This document shows positions 1 to 7,324 of a stretch of 25,504 nucleotides of DNA, in pieces. The position numbers and the translations under genes were made by a program. The stretch is from JARRNJ01 sp037385045. GTDB lineage: Bacteria; Pseudomonadota; Gammaproteobacteria; JASBUN01. The stretch covers positions 1 to 25,504 of the forward strand of contig JARRNJ010000029.1 of the NCBI GenBank assembly GCA_037385045.1, written 5' to 3'. Positions within the stretch are counted from its first letter, which is position 1, and every line of letters begins with the position of its first letter. Below the pieces are notes generated by a model. It made no database searches, was not told where the DNA came from, and saw only the letters and a program-made list of their open reading frames with translations.

Positions 1-435
1 TGGTTCGGCAAGGCACCTCCGGATCTGACCCTGGCGTCACGCAACCGCGGTGTAGACTGGCTGTATACTTACCTGCGCAGCTTCTATCTGGATCCTTCGC
101 GTCCGACAGGCGTCAACAACGTTGTGTTCCCCAAGGTCGGCATGCCGGACGTGTTGTGGCAGCTGCAGGGCTTCCAGAAGGCCAAGTTCAAGGAAGTGGA
201 CGCCAACGGCACCAAGGCGGAAGTGTTCGAGGGCTTCGAGCCGGCCACCAAGGGCACCATGACGCCGGACCAGTTCGATCAGACGGTACGCGACCTGGTG
301 ACCTTCCTGGCCTACGTCGGAGAACCGGGCAAACAGCAACTGCACCGCACCGGCGTGTGGGTCATTTTGTTCCTGATCATCTTCACGGCCATCGCCTACG
401 CGCTGAAGAGGGAATACTGGAAGGACGTTCACTAG
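1..435 (+). CDS. petC: Cytochrome c1 of the bc1 complex, C-terminal part (5' end outside window)
   Basis: This is the haem-bearing subunit of ubiquinol-cytochrome c reductase, which passes electrons from the Rieske protein to soluble cytochrome c at the periplasmic face of the inner membrane. The reading frame is open from base 1, so the gene begins upstream. The visible 144 residues start WFGKAPPDLTLASRNRG, typical of cytochrome c1. A GMP motif (Met codon at 142) fits the axial haem-iron Met; the CXXCH site lies outside the window. The C-terminus has one membrane anchor (WVILFLIIFTAIAYAL) followed by a short basic tail, as in the family. The petC-sspA-sspB order is common in gammaproteobacteria. 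The family call is firm; only the N-terminus is missing. Confidence 0.93.
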   Translation, partial: WFGKAPPDLTLASRNRGVDWLYTYLRSFYLDPSRPTGVNNVVFPKVGMPDVLWQLQGFQKAKFKEVDANGTKAEVFEGFEPATKGTMTPDQFDQTVRDLVTFLAYVGEPGKQQLHRTGVWVILFLIIFTAIAYALKREYWKDVH

Positions 436-461
436 TAAGGTCGGCGCCGCGGCGCCCAGCC

Positions 462-600
462 GGTGCGTTGCCGCCTTGGGCGGCGAACGCACCCTACGGC
501 AAAGCGTCGTACACGACGGGTCGAGCGAGTCGGTAGGGTGCGCCGGCCGCAGGCGGTGCACCGATCTGCGGCTCGGCGTGCGCCGCAGGTGTGAGATCGG
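462..600. repeat. Cluster of short palindromic repeats between petC and sspA
   Basis: Bases 462-493 form a hairpin (GGTGCGTT...AACGCACC around GCCGCC/GGCGGC). CGCACCCTAC at 488-497 is an exact inverted copy of GTAGGGTGCG at 533-542, and the second unit (about 537-562) is an imperfect hairpin of the same type. A further stem pairs CCGATCT (561-567) with AGATCGG (594-600), with GCGGC/GCCGC nested inside. From memory, GTAGGGTGCG-type palindromes are dispersed intergenic repeats in many proteobacteria. They may also serve as the 3' end of the petC transcript. No gene is visible in 436-678. Confidence 0.6.
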
Positions 601-632
601 CGTGACACCCCCCGCTGGAGGGTCCGGTGAGG

Positions 633-638
633 TATAAT
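633..638 (+). promoter_or_regulatory. Candidate -10 box for sspA
   Basis: A perfect TATAAT lies 41 bp upstream of the sspA start codon, just after the repeat cluster. No convincing -35 hexamer sits 16-18 bp upstream, so the assignment rests on the -10 box and its position. It would give a leader of roughly 35 nt. Confidence 0.45.
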
Positions 639-678
639 GCGCCCTTACTGTTGCTGATAGATTTCCGGAGTCTCCCCG

Positions 679-1302
679 ATGGCGCTGATTGCCAACCGAC
701 GTTCCGTAATGACGCTGTTCTCGTCGCCCACTGATCCATATTGCCACCGGACCCGGATTGTATTGGCCGAAAAGGGCATCACCTACGAGATCGCCAACGT
801 CGAACCCGACAAACTTCCGGAAGATCTGGTCGATCTGAATCCCTACAATTCCGTGCCCACGCTGGTGGATCGCGAGTTGGTGCTGTATGACGCCCGCGTC
901 ATCGTCGAGTACCTCGACGAGCGTTTCCCGCATCCGCCGCTGATGCCGGTGGATCCCGTCTCCCGCGCCAAGGCGCGCCTGGCGCTGTATCGAATTGACG
1001 TGGATTGGTACAGTCAGGTCGACGAGCTGGAATCCGGGGATGAGAAGCGCGCGGCCAAAGCGCGAAAGATACTGCGCGACAGCCTTACCGCAGGGGCCGA
1101 GGTGTTTGCGGCCATGCCGTTCTTTCTCAGCGACGAACTATCCTTGGTCGATTGCGCGATCTTGCCGTTGCTGTGGCGGCTGCCCCAGTACGGGGTCGAG
1201 CTGCCTACGCAGGCCAAGGCCGTTGAAGATTACGCCCGGCGTTTGTTCAAACGCGAATCCTTTCAGGCCAGCCTGTCGGAAGCCGAGCGCGAGATGCGCT
1301 GA
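679..1302 (+). CDS. sspA: Stringent starvation protein A, RNA polymerase-associated
   Basis: SspA is a GST-fold protein that binds RNA polymerase and alters transcription under starvation and acid stress; it has no known glutathione transferase activity. The 207-residue product follows the family along its length. It opens ANRRSVMTLFSSPTDPYCHR and has a thioredoxin-like N-terminal domain with DLNPYNSVPTLVDREL. The conserved YLDERFPHPPLMPV follows, then an all-helical C-terminal domain with SLVDCAILPLLWRLPQ, ending EAEREMR. The ATG at 679 matches the usual N-terminus and has a CGGAG Shine-Dalgarno about 10 bp upstream. sspB follows after 82 bp, the usual pairing. Length matches the E. coli protein (about 212). 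Confidence 0.96.
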   Translation: MALIANRRSVMTLFSSPTDPYCHRTRIVLAEKGITYEIANVEPDKLPEDLVDLNPYNSVPTLVDRELVLYDARVIVEYLDERFPHPPLMPVDPVSRAKARLALYRIDVDWYSQVDELESGDEKRAAKARKILRDSLTAGAEVFAAMPFFLSDELSLVDCAILPLLWRLPQYGVELPTQAKAVEDYARRLFKRESFQASLSEAEREMR

Positions 1303-1384
1303 ACATAGCCGGATCCCGGCTTCCCGAATCCCATCGCGTCCGGGGGAATGCCCGGCCCGGGCGTAGCCAGCGCTGGAGCTGCCC

Positions 1385-1771
1385 ATGCCGATGACATCCA
1401 GTCGCCCCTACCTGATCCGTGCGCTGTACGAATGGATCGTCGACAATGACATGACCCCGTACCTGCTGGTCGATGCCACCGTGGCCGGCGCGCAGGTTCC
1501 CCTCCAGTACGTTCAGGACGGCAAAATCATCCTGAATGTTGCACCCCGCGCCGTGCGCGGCCTGGACCTCGCCAATGACTCTGTGCGGTTCCATGCCCGT
1601 TTCGGCGGTGTCGATACCGAGGTCTGGGTGCCGGTGCCGGCAGTGCTGGCCATTTACGCGCAGGAAAACGGCCAGGGGATGGTGTTCGCCACCGAAGGCG
1701 GCGACGAGCCGCCGCCGGAGCCACCCCCGGACAAGGGCGACGGCCGTCCGTCCCTGAAGGTCGTCAAGTAA
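1385..1771 (+). CDS. sspB: ClpXP protease specificity-enhancing factor SspB
   Basis: SspB tethers ssrA-tagged proteins, released by tmRNA at stalled ribosomes, to ClpX for degradation in the cytoplasm. The 128-residue product has the folded substrate-binding domain at about residues 4-100 (SRPYLIRALYEWIVDNDMTP, then RGLDLANDSVRFHARFGG). An acidic, proline-rich linker follows (EPPPEPPPDKGDG), then the ClpX-binding tail RPSLKVVK, nearly the same as the E. coli tail. The linker is shorter than in E. coli SspB (about 165 residues in total). GGAG lies 6 bp before the ATG. The gene is probably cotranscribed with sspA. The macrodomain gene starts about 100 bp downstream on the same strand. Confidence 0.95.
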   Translation: MPMTSSRPYLIRALYEWIVDNDMTPYLLVDATVAGAQVPLQYVQDGKIILNVAPRAVRGLDLANDSVRFHARFGGVDTEVWVPVPAVLAIYAQENGQGMVFATEGGDEPPPEPPPDKGDGRPSLKVVK

Positions 1772-1870
1772 CCGTCCGCGTGCGGGCCGGGTCCCTTGCA
1801 GGCCCCGCCGCAGCTTCCATACTTGTGCCTGAAACCCGCCAACCGCGGCGCCAGCCAGTGGAGTGACGCC

Positions 1871-2362
1871 TTGATCCGGGTCATCGAAGACGACATCACC
1901 GGCCTGGCCGTGGACGCCATCGTCAACGCGGCCAATACCACCTTGCTGGGTGGCGGGGGCGTTGACGGCGCCATCCATCGTGCGGCCGGGCCCGGATTGA
2001 AACAGGCCTGCGCCCGATTGGGTGGCTGCGCGACCGGGGAAGCGCGCATTACGCCGGGATTCCGATTGCCGGCGAAATGGGTGATTCACACCGTGGGACC
2101 GGTGTGGCGTGGTGGCGGGCGCGGCGAGCCGGCGTTGCTCGCGGCGTGTTATCGCAACTCTATGGAACTGGCGCTGGCGCACGGGGTTCGGCGCATCGCC
2201 TTTCCCTCGATCAGCACCGGTGCCTACGGTTTTCCGAAGCAGCCGGCGGCCGAGATTGCCGTGTCGGCAATGCGCGACTACGAGCCGCGGTTCGAGGAAA
2301 TCATCGCCTGCTGCTTCGGCGACGCAGACGCGGCCATTTACCGCGCCGTCCTGTCGGATTGA
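1871..2362 (+). CDS. Macrodomain protein, probable O-acetyl-ADP-ribose deacetylase (YmdB/MacroD type)
   Basis: This class of macrodomain binds ADP-ribose and hydrolyses O-acetyl-ADP-ribose or mono-ADP-ribosyl esters; E. coli YmdB also modulates RNase III. The signature VDAIVNAANTTLLGGGGVDG carries the Asn residues and Asp of the active site, followed by AIHRAAGPGL. Later motifs are VIHTVGPVWRGG and the phosphate loop FPSISTGAYGFP. I chose the TTG at 1871 because GGAG lies 7 bp upstream and the protein then begins IRVIEDDITGL, as family members do; this gives 163 residues. The frame is open back to another TTG at 1796, but those extra residues look unstructured. It converges on the minus-strand oxidase gene, 23 bp away. 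The specific substrate is inferred from family only. Confidence 0.9.
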   Translation: MIRVIEDDITGLAVDAIVNAANTTLLGGGGVDGAIHRAAGPGLKQACARLGGCATGEARITPGFRLPAKWVIHTVGPVWRGGGRGEPALLAACYRNSMELALAHGVRRIAFPSISTGAYGFPKQPAAEIAVSAMRDYEPRFEEIIACCFGDADAAIYRAVLSD

Positions 2363-2385
2363 GCGCGGCAAGTGCGGCCGTCGGC

Positions 2386-3801
2386 TCACTCCTGTCCGGC
2401 CGGAGGCAGCATTTTGTCCGGGTTGAGGATGCCGTTGGGGTCGAACTGTTCCTTGATCCTGCGCATCAACTCCAGCGTCGCCGGCTCGATCTCCAGGCCG
2501 ACGAAATCGCGCTTCTCCAGCCCCACCCCGTGCTCGCCGGACAGGGTGCCGCCGAGGGTCAGCACCAGGTTGAATACCCGGCGCAGGCACTGTTCCGCGC
2601 CGCGCATCTGGTCGGCGTCGTGCGGATCGACCAGCAGATTGACGTGAATGTTGCCGTTGCCGGCGTGGCCGAAATTGACGATGGTGATGCCGAATTCGCG
2701 GCTCAGGCCGTCGAGCCCCTCGATCAGCTCGGCCATGCGTGAGACGGGCACCACCACGTCCTCGTTGATTTTTTTCGGCGCGATACTGCGCAGGGCCGGG
2801 GACAGTGCTTTACGCGTCTGCCATAAGCGCTGCGCCGCCTCCTCGGAGTCGGCCGCCACCAGCGACAGCAGTCCCTCGCCGCTTGCGGCGTGTTCGACGG
2901 CGGCAACACTGCTGGCCAGGCAGTCGGGCTGCCCGTCGATTTCGATCATCAGCAGGGCGCCTGCGCCCTGGGGCAGGTCCGCATCGGAGTAGCTGCGGAT
3001 CATCTCGATGGCTTTGGCGTCGATGAATTCCAGCGCACAGGGAGTCACCGGCTGAGCCATGATGCGCGACACCGCCGCCGCCGCGGCGCCGATGTTTGCG
3101 TAGACCGCCTGCAACAGGCGTTTGTCAGTGGGTAGCGGGGTGAGCTTGAGCGTCGCCTCGGTGATCACCGCCAGCGTACCTTCGGACCCGATGATCAGGC
3201 GCGTGAGGTCGTAGCCCACCACGCCCTTGGTGGTGTACACGCCGGTGCGAATTTCTTCGCCGGCGCCGGTGACCGCGCGCAGCCCGAGGGTATTGTCCCG
3301 GGGGGTTCCGTACTTGACCGCGCGCGGGCCGGCGGAGTTATAGGCCAAGTTGCCGCCGACGGTGCAGAAGGCGGCGCTGCTGGGGTCGGGCGGCCAAAAG
3401 AAACCGTGGTCCGCTGCTGCCGCCTGAATCTCCTGGTTGGTGACTCCCGGTTCGGTCACCAGGACCCGGTTGGCCGGATCGACCTTCACAATGCGATTCA
3501 TGCGCTCCAGGGACAGCACCACGCCGCCGTGCAGCGGTACCGTCGCGCCGGTGGTGCCGGTGCCGCGCCCGCGCGCGATCAGCGGTACCCGGTGCTGACC
3601 GCACAGTGTCACCACGCGGACCACGTCGGTGTGGCTGGTGGCGTAAACCACCGCATCGGGCAGGGCATGGCGGCGGCTGTTGTCGTAGCCGTAGGGCCAG
3701 CGTTCGGCGGGATCAACGAGCACCCGCTCGGCGCCCAGCGCTTCGCTCAACTGCTCGATCAGGGCCGCCGGCACTGTTGCCGATGAGGTCTGGTCCGCCA
3801 T
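2386..3801 (-). CDS. FAD-binding oxidase, GlcD/D-lactate dehydrogenase family
   Basis: This is a 471-residue flavoprotein of the glycolate oxidase GlcD / D-2-hydroxyacid dehydrogenase family. Such enzymes oxidise a 2-hydroxy acid to a 2-oxo acid and pass electrons to quinone or cytochrome c. The N-terminal FAD_binding_4 domain (about residues 40-220) shows the FAD-binding stretch PLIARGRGTGTTGATVPLHG, then PSSAAFCTVGGNLAYNSAGP. The C-terminal FAD-oxidase domain holds VNFGHAGNGNIHVNLLVD and GTLSGEHGVGLEKRDF, and ends DPNGILNPDKMLP. No GlcE or GlcF partner is nearby, which favours a stand-alone D-lactate dehydrogenase-like enzyme, but the substrate cannot be read from sequence. No good Shine-Dalgarno precedes the ATG at 3801. 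It lies 55 bp downstream of dolP and may be read with it. Confidence 0.9.
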   Translation of the reverse strand: MADQTSSATVPAALIEQLSEALGAERVLVDPAERWPYGYDNSRRHALPDAVVYATSHTDVVRVVTLCGQHRVPLIARGRGTGTTGATVPLHGGVVLSLERMNRIVKVDPANRVLVTEPGVTNQEIQAAAADHGFFWPPDPSSAAFCTVGGNLAYNSAGPRAVKYGTPRDNTLGLRAVTGAGEEIRTGVYTTKGVVGYDLTRLIIGSEGTLAVITEATLKLTPLPTDKRLLQAVYANIGAAAAAVSRIMAQPVTPCALEFIDAKAIEMIRSYSDADLPQGAGALLMIEIDGQPDCLASSVAAVEHAASGEGLLSLVAADSEEAAQRLWQTRKALSPALRSIAPKKINEDVVVPVSRMAELIEGLDGLSREFGITIVNFGHAGNGNIHVNLLVDPHDADQMRGAEQCLRRVFNLVLTLGGTLSGEHGVGLEKRDFVGLEIEPATLELMRRIKEQFDPNGILNPDKMLPPAGQE

Positions 3802-3856
3802 CAGGAGTTTCGTCGCGGTGAGGACATCGGACCCGAGTGCCCGGCGGTGCGCCGGC

Positions 3857-4441
3857 TCAGTCGATGTACTCGAAAACCTTGACCACCCGCTGCACGCCGC
3901 CGACCTGGCGCACGCGGTTGACGACGGCGTCGGCCTCCGAGCGCCGCAGCAGGCCCATAAGGAACACAGTGCCGTTTTCGGTGACCACCTTGACCCGCGT
4001 GGGATCGAAATTCGGCAGCTTGACCCCGAACAGGCTGGTCTTCACCTTGGCCGTGATCCACGTGTCGCTGGTGCGCGAGCTGAGCGCACTGGGCGAGGCG
4101 ATCACCACCTCGTCGTGAACCCGGCGCACGCGGGGGATCTGTTTCACCAAAGCCTCGGCGCGATCGCGCAGTTCCGGCGTAGGCGCCTCACCGGTCATCA
4201 GGACTACCTGATTGAAGCTGGTCACGCTGATGTGCGTCTTATCGTTGATCTCTTTGTCGGAGTGCAGGGCTTTGAGCGCCTTGAGCTCGATTCCTTCATC
4301 GTCGACGAAGCTGCCCGCGGTGCGGCGGTCGTGCGCGACATTGGCGGCCGTTGCGCCGCCGGCCAGGAAGAGTTCGGCGCATCCCTGCAACAGACCCATC
4401 AAACCGAGGCTCAGCAGCAGGACCAGGATTGCTCGCTTCAT
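3857..4441 (-). CDS. dolP: BON-domain outer-membrane lipoprotein DolP (formerly YraP)
   Basis: DolP is an outer-membrane lipoprotein with two BON domains that binds anionic phospholipids, concentrates at division sites and supports outer-membrane integrity and BAM function. The ATG at 4441 is preceded by AAGGAGAA and begins a lipoprotein signal peptide (MKRAILVLLLSLGLMG) with lipobox LQGC, Cys21. Two BON domains follow, about residues 55-115 and 125-194. The second shows DTWITAKVKTSL and VTENGTVFLMGL, very close to E. coli DolP. The 194 residues match E. coli (191). The open frame extends upstream to 4537, but that would bury the signal peptide. In E. coli and Pseudomonas a diaA/gmhA-like gene precedes dolP; here it is absent. 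Confidence 0.94.
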   Translation of the reverse strand: MKRAILVLLLSLGLMGLLQGCAELFLAGGATAANVAHDRRTAGSFVDDEGIELKALKALHSDKEINDKTHISVTSFNQVVLMTGEAPTPELRDRAEALVKQIPRVRRVHDEVVIASPSALSSRTSDTWITAKVKTSLFGVKLPNFDPTRVKVVTENGTVFLMGLLRRSEADAVVNRVRQVGGVQRVVKVFEYID

Positions 4442-4679
4442 GGACAGGTTCTCCTTCGTAGGGACTGCACGGACCGCCGGTACTCCCGCATGGTAAGGCG
4501 TTTCCGCAGCCGTGGGGGGTCGGAAACATCGGCACATTCAGCACCACGTCAACGGCTGAGACGCGGCCCGAGCGCCGATTCAGGGCGTCATTTAGCCACA
4601 GCGCGCCGCGCGGCACAAATGTCCCGGGGTCCGCGCTGGGGTCGGGCGCTTCAGGCCCACCCGGTCGGAGCGGACCGTT
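4442..4679. other. Gene-free gap between yraN and dolP (site usually holding diaA)
   Basis: No open frame here has family features or a credible start. A small stem (CGGTC 4662-4666 / GACCG 4673-4677) lies just after the yraN stop but lacks a following T-run in the transcript direction. A TTGACG on the minus strand (complement of 4547-4552) lacks a matching -10. I see no recognisable remnant of an SIS-domain (diaA/gmhA) gene. Confidence 0.5.
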
Positions 4680-5048
4680 TCACGCCTGGAATGCATCCTG
4701 GATCCAGTGGACGTCCGGCCTGCCGTCGGGGCTGTCGCCGATTGACACCACATCGAATCGGCAGGCCGTATCGCTGCGACCGGTTGCCTGGAGAAAATGC
4801 AGGGCGGCGGTCACGAGCTTGGCCTGCTTGCGCCGTCCCACGGTTTCCTCCGCGCTGCCATAGCGGTCGCTGCGGCGGTAGCGCACCTCGACGAACACCA
4901 GCACGTCGCGGTCGCGCATGATCAGGTCCAGTTCGCCGCCTTTGCAGCGGTAATTGCGCGCCACCAGCCGCAATCCGCGGCGCCTCAACTGTTCGCACGC
5001 CCACGCTTCCGCGCTGCGGCCGCGCCGCAAATGGTCGTCCTTGGCCAT
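4680..5048 (-). CDS. yraN: YraN family (UPF0102) predicted nuclease-fold protein
   Basis: This is a 122-residue member of UPF0102, a family with a predicted restriction-endonuclease-like fold and no settled function. Family marks are GRSAEAWACEQLRRRGLRLV, then ARNYRCKGGELDLIMRD and VLVFVEVRYRRSDRYGSAEE. The GELDLI and VFVEVRYR segments supply the acidic and basic residues expected of a PD-(D/E)XK-like core. QAKLVTAALHFL follows, and the C-terminal part contains RFDVVSI. The start at 5048 gives the normal length. It lies 47 bp downstream of lpoA on the same strand, the usual lpoA-yraN arrangement. Confidence 0.93.
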   Translation of the reverse strand: MAKDDHLRRGRSAEAWACEQLRRRGLRLVARNYRCKGGELDLIMRDRDVLVFVEVRYRRSDRYGSAEETVGRRKQAKLVTAALHFLQATGRSDTACRFDVVSIGDSPDGRPDVHWIQDAFQA

Positions 5049-5095
5049 GTCATCCTCGCTGCGCTCGGGGCGCAGATTGTATCCCTATCGACGGA

Positions 5096-7204
5096 CTATT
5101 GGTCGGGTTGATCCGTCGGCGCGTCCGGCGCCGCTGGTGCCGGCGGTTGCTCAGCCGTTCCCGGGTTGCCGCTGCCGGCGTCCGGAGCCGCTGGACCCGC
5201 GTGTACCGCTGCAGGCGCCGTATCCTGCTGGATCACGGCAGGCAGGCCGTCGATGAAGCGCGCCCACTCCAGCGACCGGTGAATGCGGTTGTCGGCGCCC
5301 ATATACAGGCTGCCGGTTTCTCCCGCCAGCCGTTCGTAGGGCTCCTGATGAAGCCACTGCAGGTACGGTATGACGTTGAAAGCGTCGATGCCGAAGGCAT
5401 ACAAGCGCGCGAAGCGTTCCAGATTCTGGGGCCACAGGGAGGCGATCTGCTGATGCAGCGGATCAAGGTCTCCCTTCTGTTCCAGGACCCACGGCATGTC
5501 GCAGAACACCAGCCCGTCCATGTCCTCGTCGTCGCGGGGATCGGGAGTTCCGGAATAGACGTGGGAGGTGGCGTAAACCGGCAGCCCGGCGGCGTGGTAG
5601 AAGCGCAGCTGCGGCACGATCAGTCGCGCTTGGCGCGGGAAACCCGCCACGAACACGAAATCCACGTCCTGGCGCCGGCGCGGCTGGAATTCGATGTCCT
5701 TGCCGGTGATGCGGCGCAACATATTGTAGCGGGCCCGGCTTTCGTCCAGGTTGAGCATGCGCCGGATGGGTTGGGAGAAATCGCTGTTGCTGACGTTGTA
5801 GCGCTCGGCATCCAGCACCTCGCCGCCGAGCTGTTGGAAGCGGGTGGAAAATGCATTGAGGAGCCGGTCGCCCCAGTCGCCCTCGGGCACCAGCGCTACC
5901 GCTCGTATCATCCCTTCGAGCGACGCCCGTTCGGCAACCTGGCGTGCCTCGTCTTCCGGCGCCAGGCTGAACTGATAGAAGTTCGCCGGCGGCGCCTTTG
6001 GCGATGCGGCAGCGCCGGCTTCGGCGGCTGCCTGGTCCGGATCGGGCGCGACGCCGGGCGTCGGCGCAGTGGAGCCCGCGCCTGGGTTCACCGCGGTGGC
6101 GTTGGCGGGCTGGTCATCGGTGAAATTCAGCGCCAGCACCGGCACCTGCAGCCGGTCGGCCTTGGCCAGGGTGGTGACGGCTGTTTTGTTCAGCGGTCCG
6201 ACAATGAAATCCGCGCCGTTTCGCAGCGCCTCGCTGTAGAGGCTCCAGATATTGGCGTCGGGCGCTGCGGTGTCGTAGATACGCACCGAGGTGCGTCGTG
6301 CGTCACCGCCGTGGCTGTAGTAGGCGGCCAGGAAACCGTCGCGGATGGTGGCGGCGGCGTCGGCCAGGGAACCGCTCAGCGGCAGCAGCAGCGCGATGTG
6401 CTGTGGGCGCTGCTGGAACTGCCGGTGTTGCGCCAGGATCTGGCCCAGCAGCTGATCGGCGGGGTGGTCCGGATAGCGGGCCCGCCAGGACTCCAGATCC
6501 GACTGCAACTGTTCCGGATGCAGAGTGGCCTGCTTCATGATGTAGGCCAATTCCATCCAGCCGCTCAATACATCGGGCGGGGGCGCGGTGCGAAGCTGCT
6601 GCAGGGCGTTGGCCGACAGGCCGTTCAAGGTGCCCCAGATCGCACGCCGGTTCTGTTCGATGGCGCTCGGGTCCGACAGCAACGGATCCAGTTGCACCCG
6701 CGCCCGGGCGCTTTCCAGCAGGTTGCCGGCGGCCTGGAAGGCCTCGGCCCGCAGTTGCAGGTTCTGGCGCTGCAACGCCGGCGGGAACTGGTCGGACGGT
6801 TCCGGCAGCAATTGCAGCGCGCGCTCGGGCTGGTTTTCGGCCAGGGCCAGCTGCGCCTGCACCACTTGTTTGCGCGCCGTCCATACGGGCGCCAGGTTGC
6901 CGGTATCCACGGCGTCCAGAATCCGCTTGGCCTGGTCATTGCGCCCCGCGCGGATCCAGGCTGCCGCCGCATGCAGTTGCAGCTGTTGGAGTCGCGGCGC
7001 TCGGGCCGTTTGCGCCGCGTCCAGGTAGGCCTGGGCGGCGCCGGCGAAATCGCCCGACTGCTCCAGCTGCGTGGCTTTCGCGGGCAAGGTGGGCATGCCC
7101 GACGGGACACCGGCTTCGCGAACGGTGCCGCAGGCGCTGACCAGCACCGCCAGCAGAAGCGCCAGGACGGCGTTGCGCCAATAGCCTAGGTACCTGGGTT
7201 GCAT
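5096..7204 (-). CDS. lpoA: Penicillin-binding protein activator lipoprotein LpoA
   Basis: LpoA is an outer-membrane lipoprotein that reaches through the peptidoglycan to stimulate the bifunctional synthase PBP1A. The 702-residue product has a lipoprotein signal (NAVLALLLAVLVSAC, lipidated Cys25). A TPR-like helical domain follows (about residues 38-270, with GDFAGAAQAYLDAA and similar helices). The rest is a periplasmic-binding-protein-like domain (from about 278, HIALLLPLSGSLADAAATIRDGFLAAYY). Motifs DFIVGPLNKTAV and the DFVFVAGFPRQARLIVPQLRFY segment fit the family. A Pro/Ala-rich stretch (about residues 361-405) interrupts the C-terminal domain between ALNF and FYQFSLAPEDEARQ, and the last about 40 residues are a Pro/Ala tail. 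Both look like flexible insertions. It is divergent from rsmI, as in many gammaproteobacteria. Confidence 0.93.
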   Translation of the reverse strand: MQPRYLGYWRNAVLALLLAVLVSACGTVREAGVPSGMPTLPAKATQLEQSGDFAGAAQAYLDAAQTARAPRLQQLQLHAAAAWIRAGRNDQAKRILDAVDTGNLAPVWTARKQVVQAQLALAENQPERALQLLPEPSDQFPPALQRQNLQLRAEAFQAAGNLLESARARVQLDPLLSDPSAIEQNRRAIWGTLNGLSANALQQLRTAPPPDVLSGWMELAYIMKQATLHPEQLQSDLESWRARYPDHPADQLLGQILAQHRQFQQRPQHIALLLPLSGSLADAAATIRDGFLAAYYSHGGDARRTSVRIYDTAAPDANIWSLYSEALRNGADFIVGPLNKTAVTTLAKADRLQVPVLALNFTDDQPANATAVNPGAGSTAPTPGVAPDPDQAAAEAGAAASPKAPPANFYQFSLAPEDEARQVAERASLEGMIRAVALVPEGDWGDRLLNAFSTRFQQLGGEVLDAERYNVSNSDFSQPIRRMLNLDESRARYNMLRRITGKDIEFQPRRRQDVDFVFVAGFPRQARLIVPQLRFYHAAGLPVYATSHVYSGTPDPRDDEDMDGLVFCDMPWVLEQKGDLDPLHQQIASLWPQNLERFARLYAFGIDAFNVIPYLQWLHQEPYERLAGETGSLYMGADNRIHRSLEWARFIDGLPAVIQQDTAPAAVHAGPAAPDAGSGNPGTAEQPPAPAAPDAPTDQPDQ

Positions 7205-7324
7205 AGTGTGGATATCCGGGGCACGATGTGCGAACCGTCTCTACCGGGCGTCATTGCCGGGCCAACCTGCGGTTGTTGAGGTGTCGCGAGCAACGGCTGA
7301 TCAGTATCTTTGGTGGAAATTGCA

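Noticed and set aside
1247..2590. 447-codon minus-strand ORF across sspB and the macrodomain gene
   Set aside because: It lies opposite two genes with clear family motifs and lacks any motif itself.
4523..4552. TTGACG on the minus strand as a dolP promoter
   Set aside because: At 17-18 bp spacing the -10 region matches only one or two bases of TATAAT.
5099..7189. 696-codon plus-strand ORF opposite lpoA
   Set aside because: It is an antisense shadow of lpoA with low-complexity composition; lpoA has a signal peptide, lipobox and family motifs.
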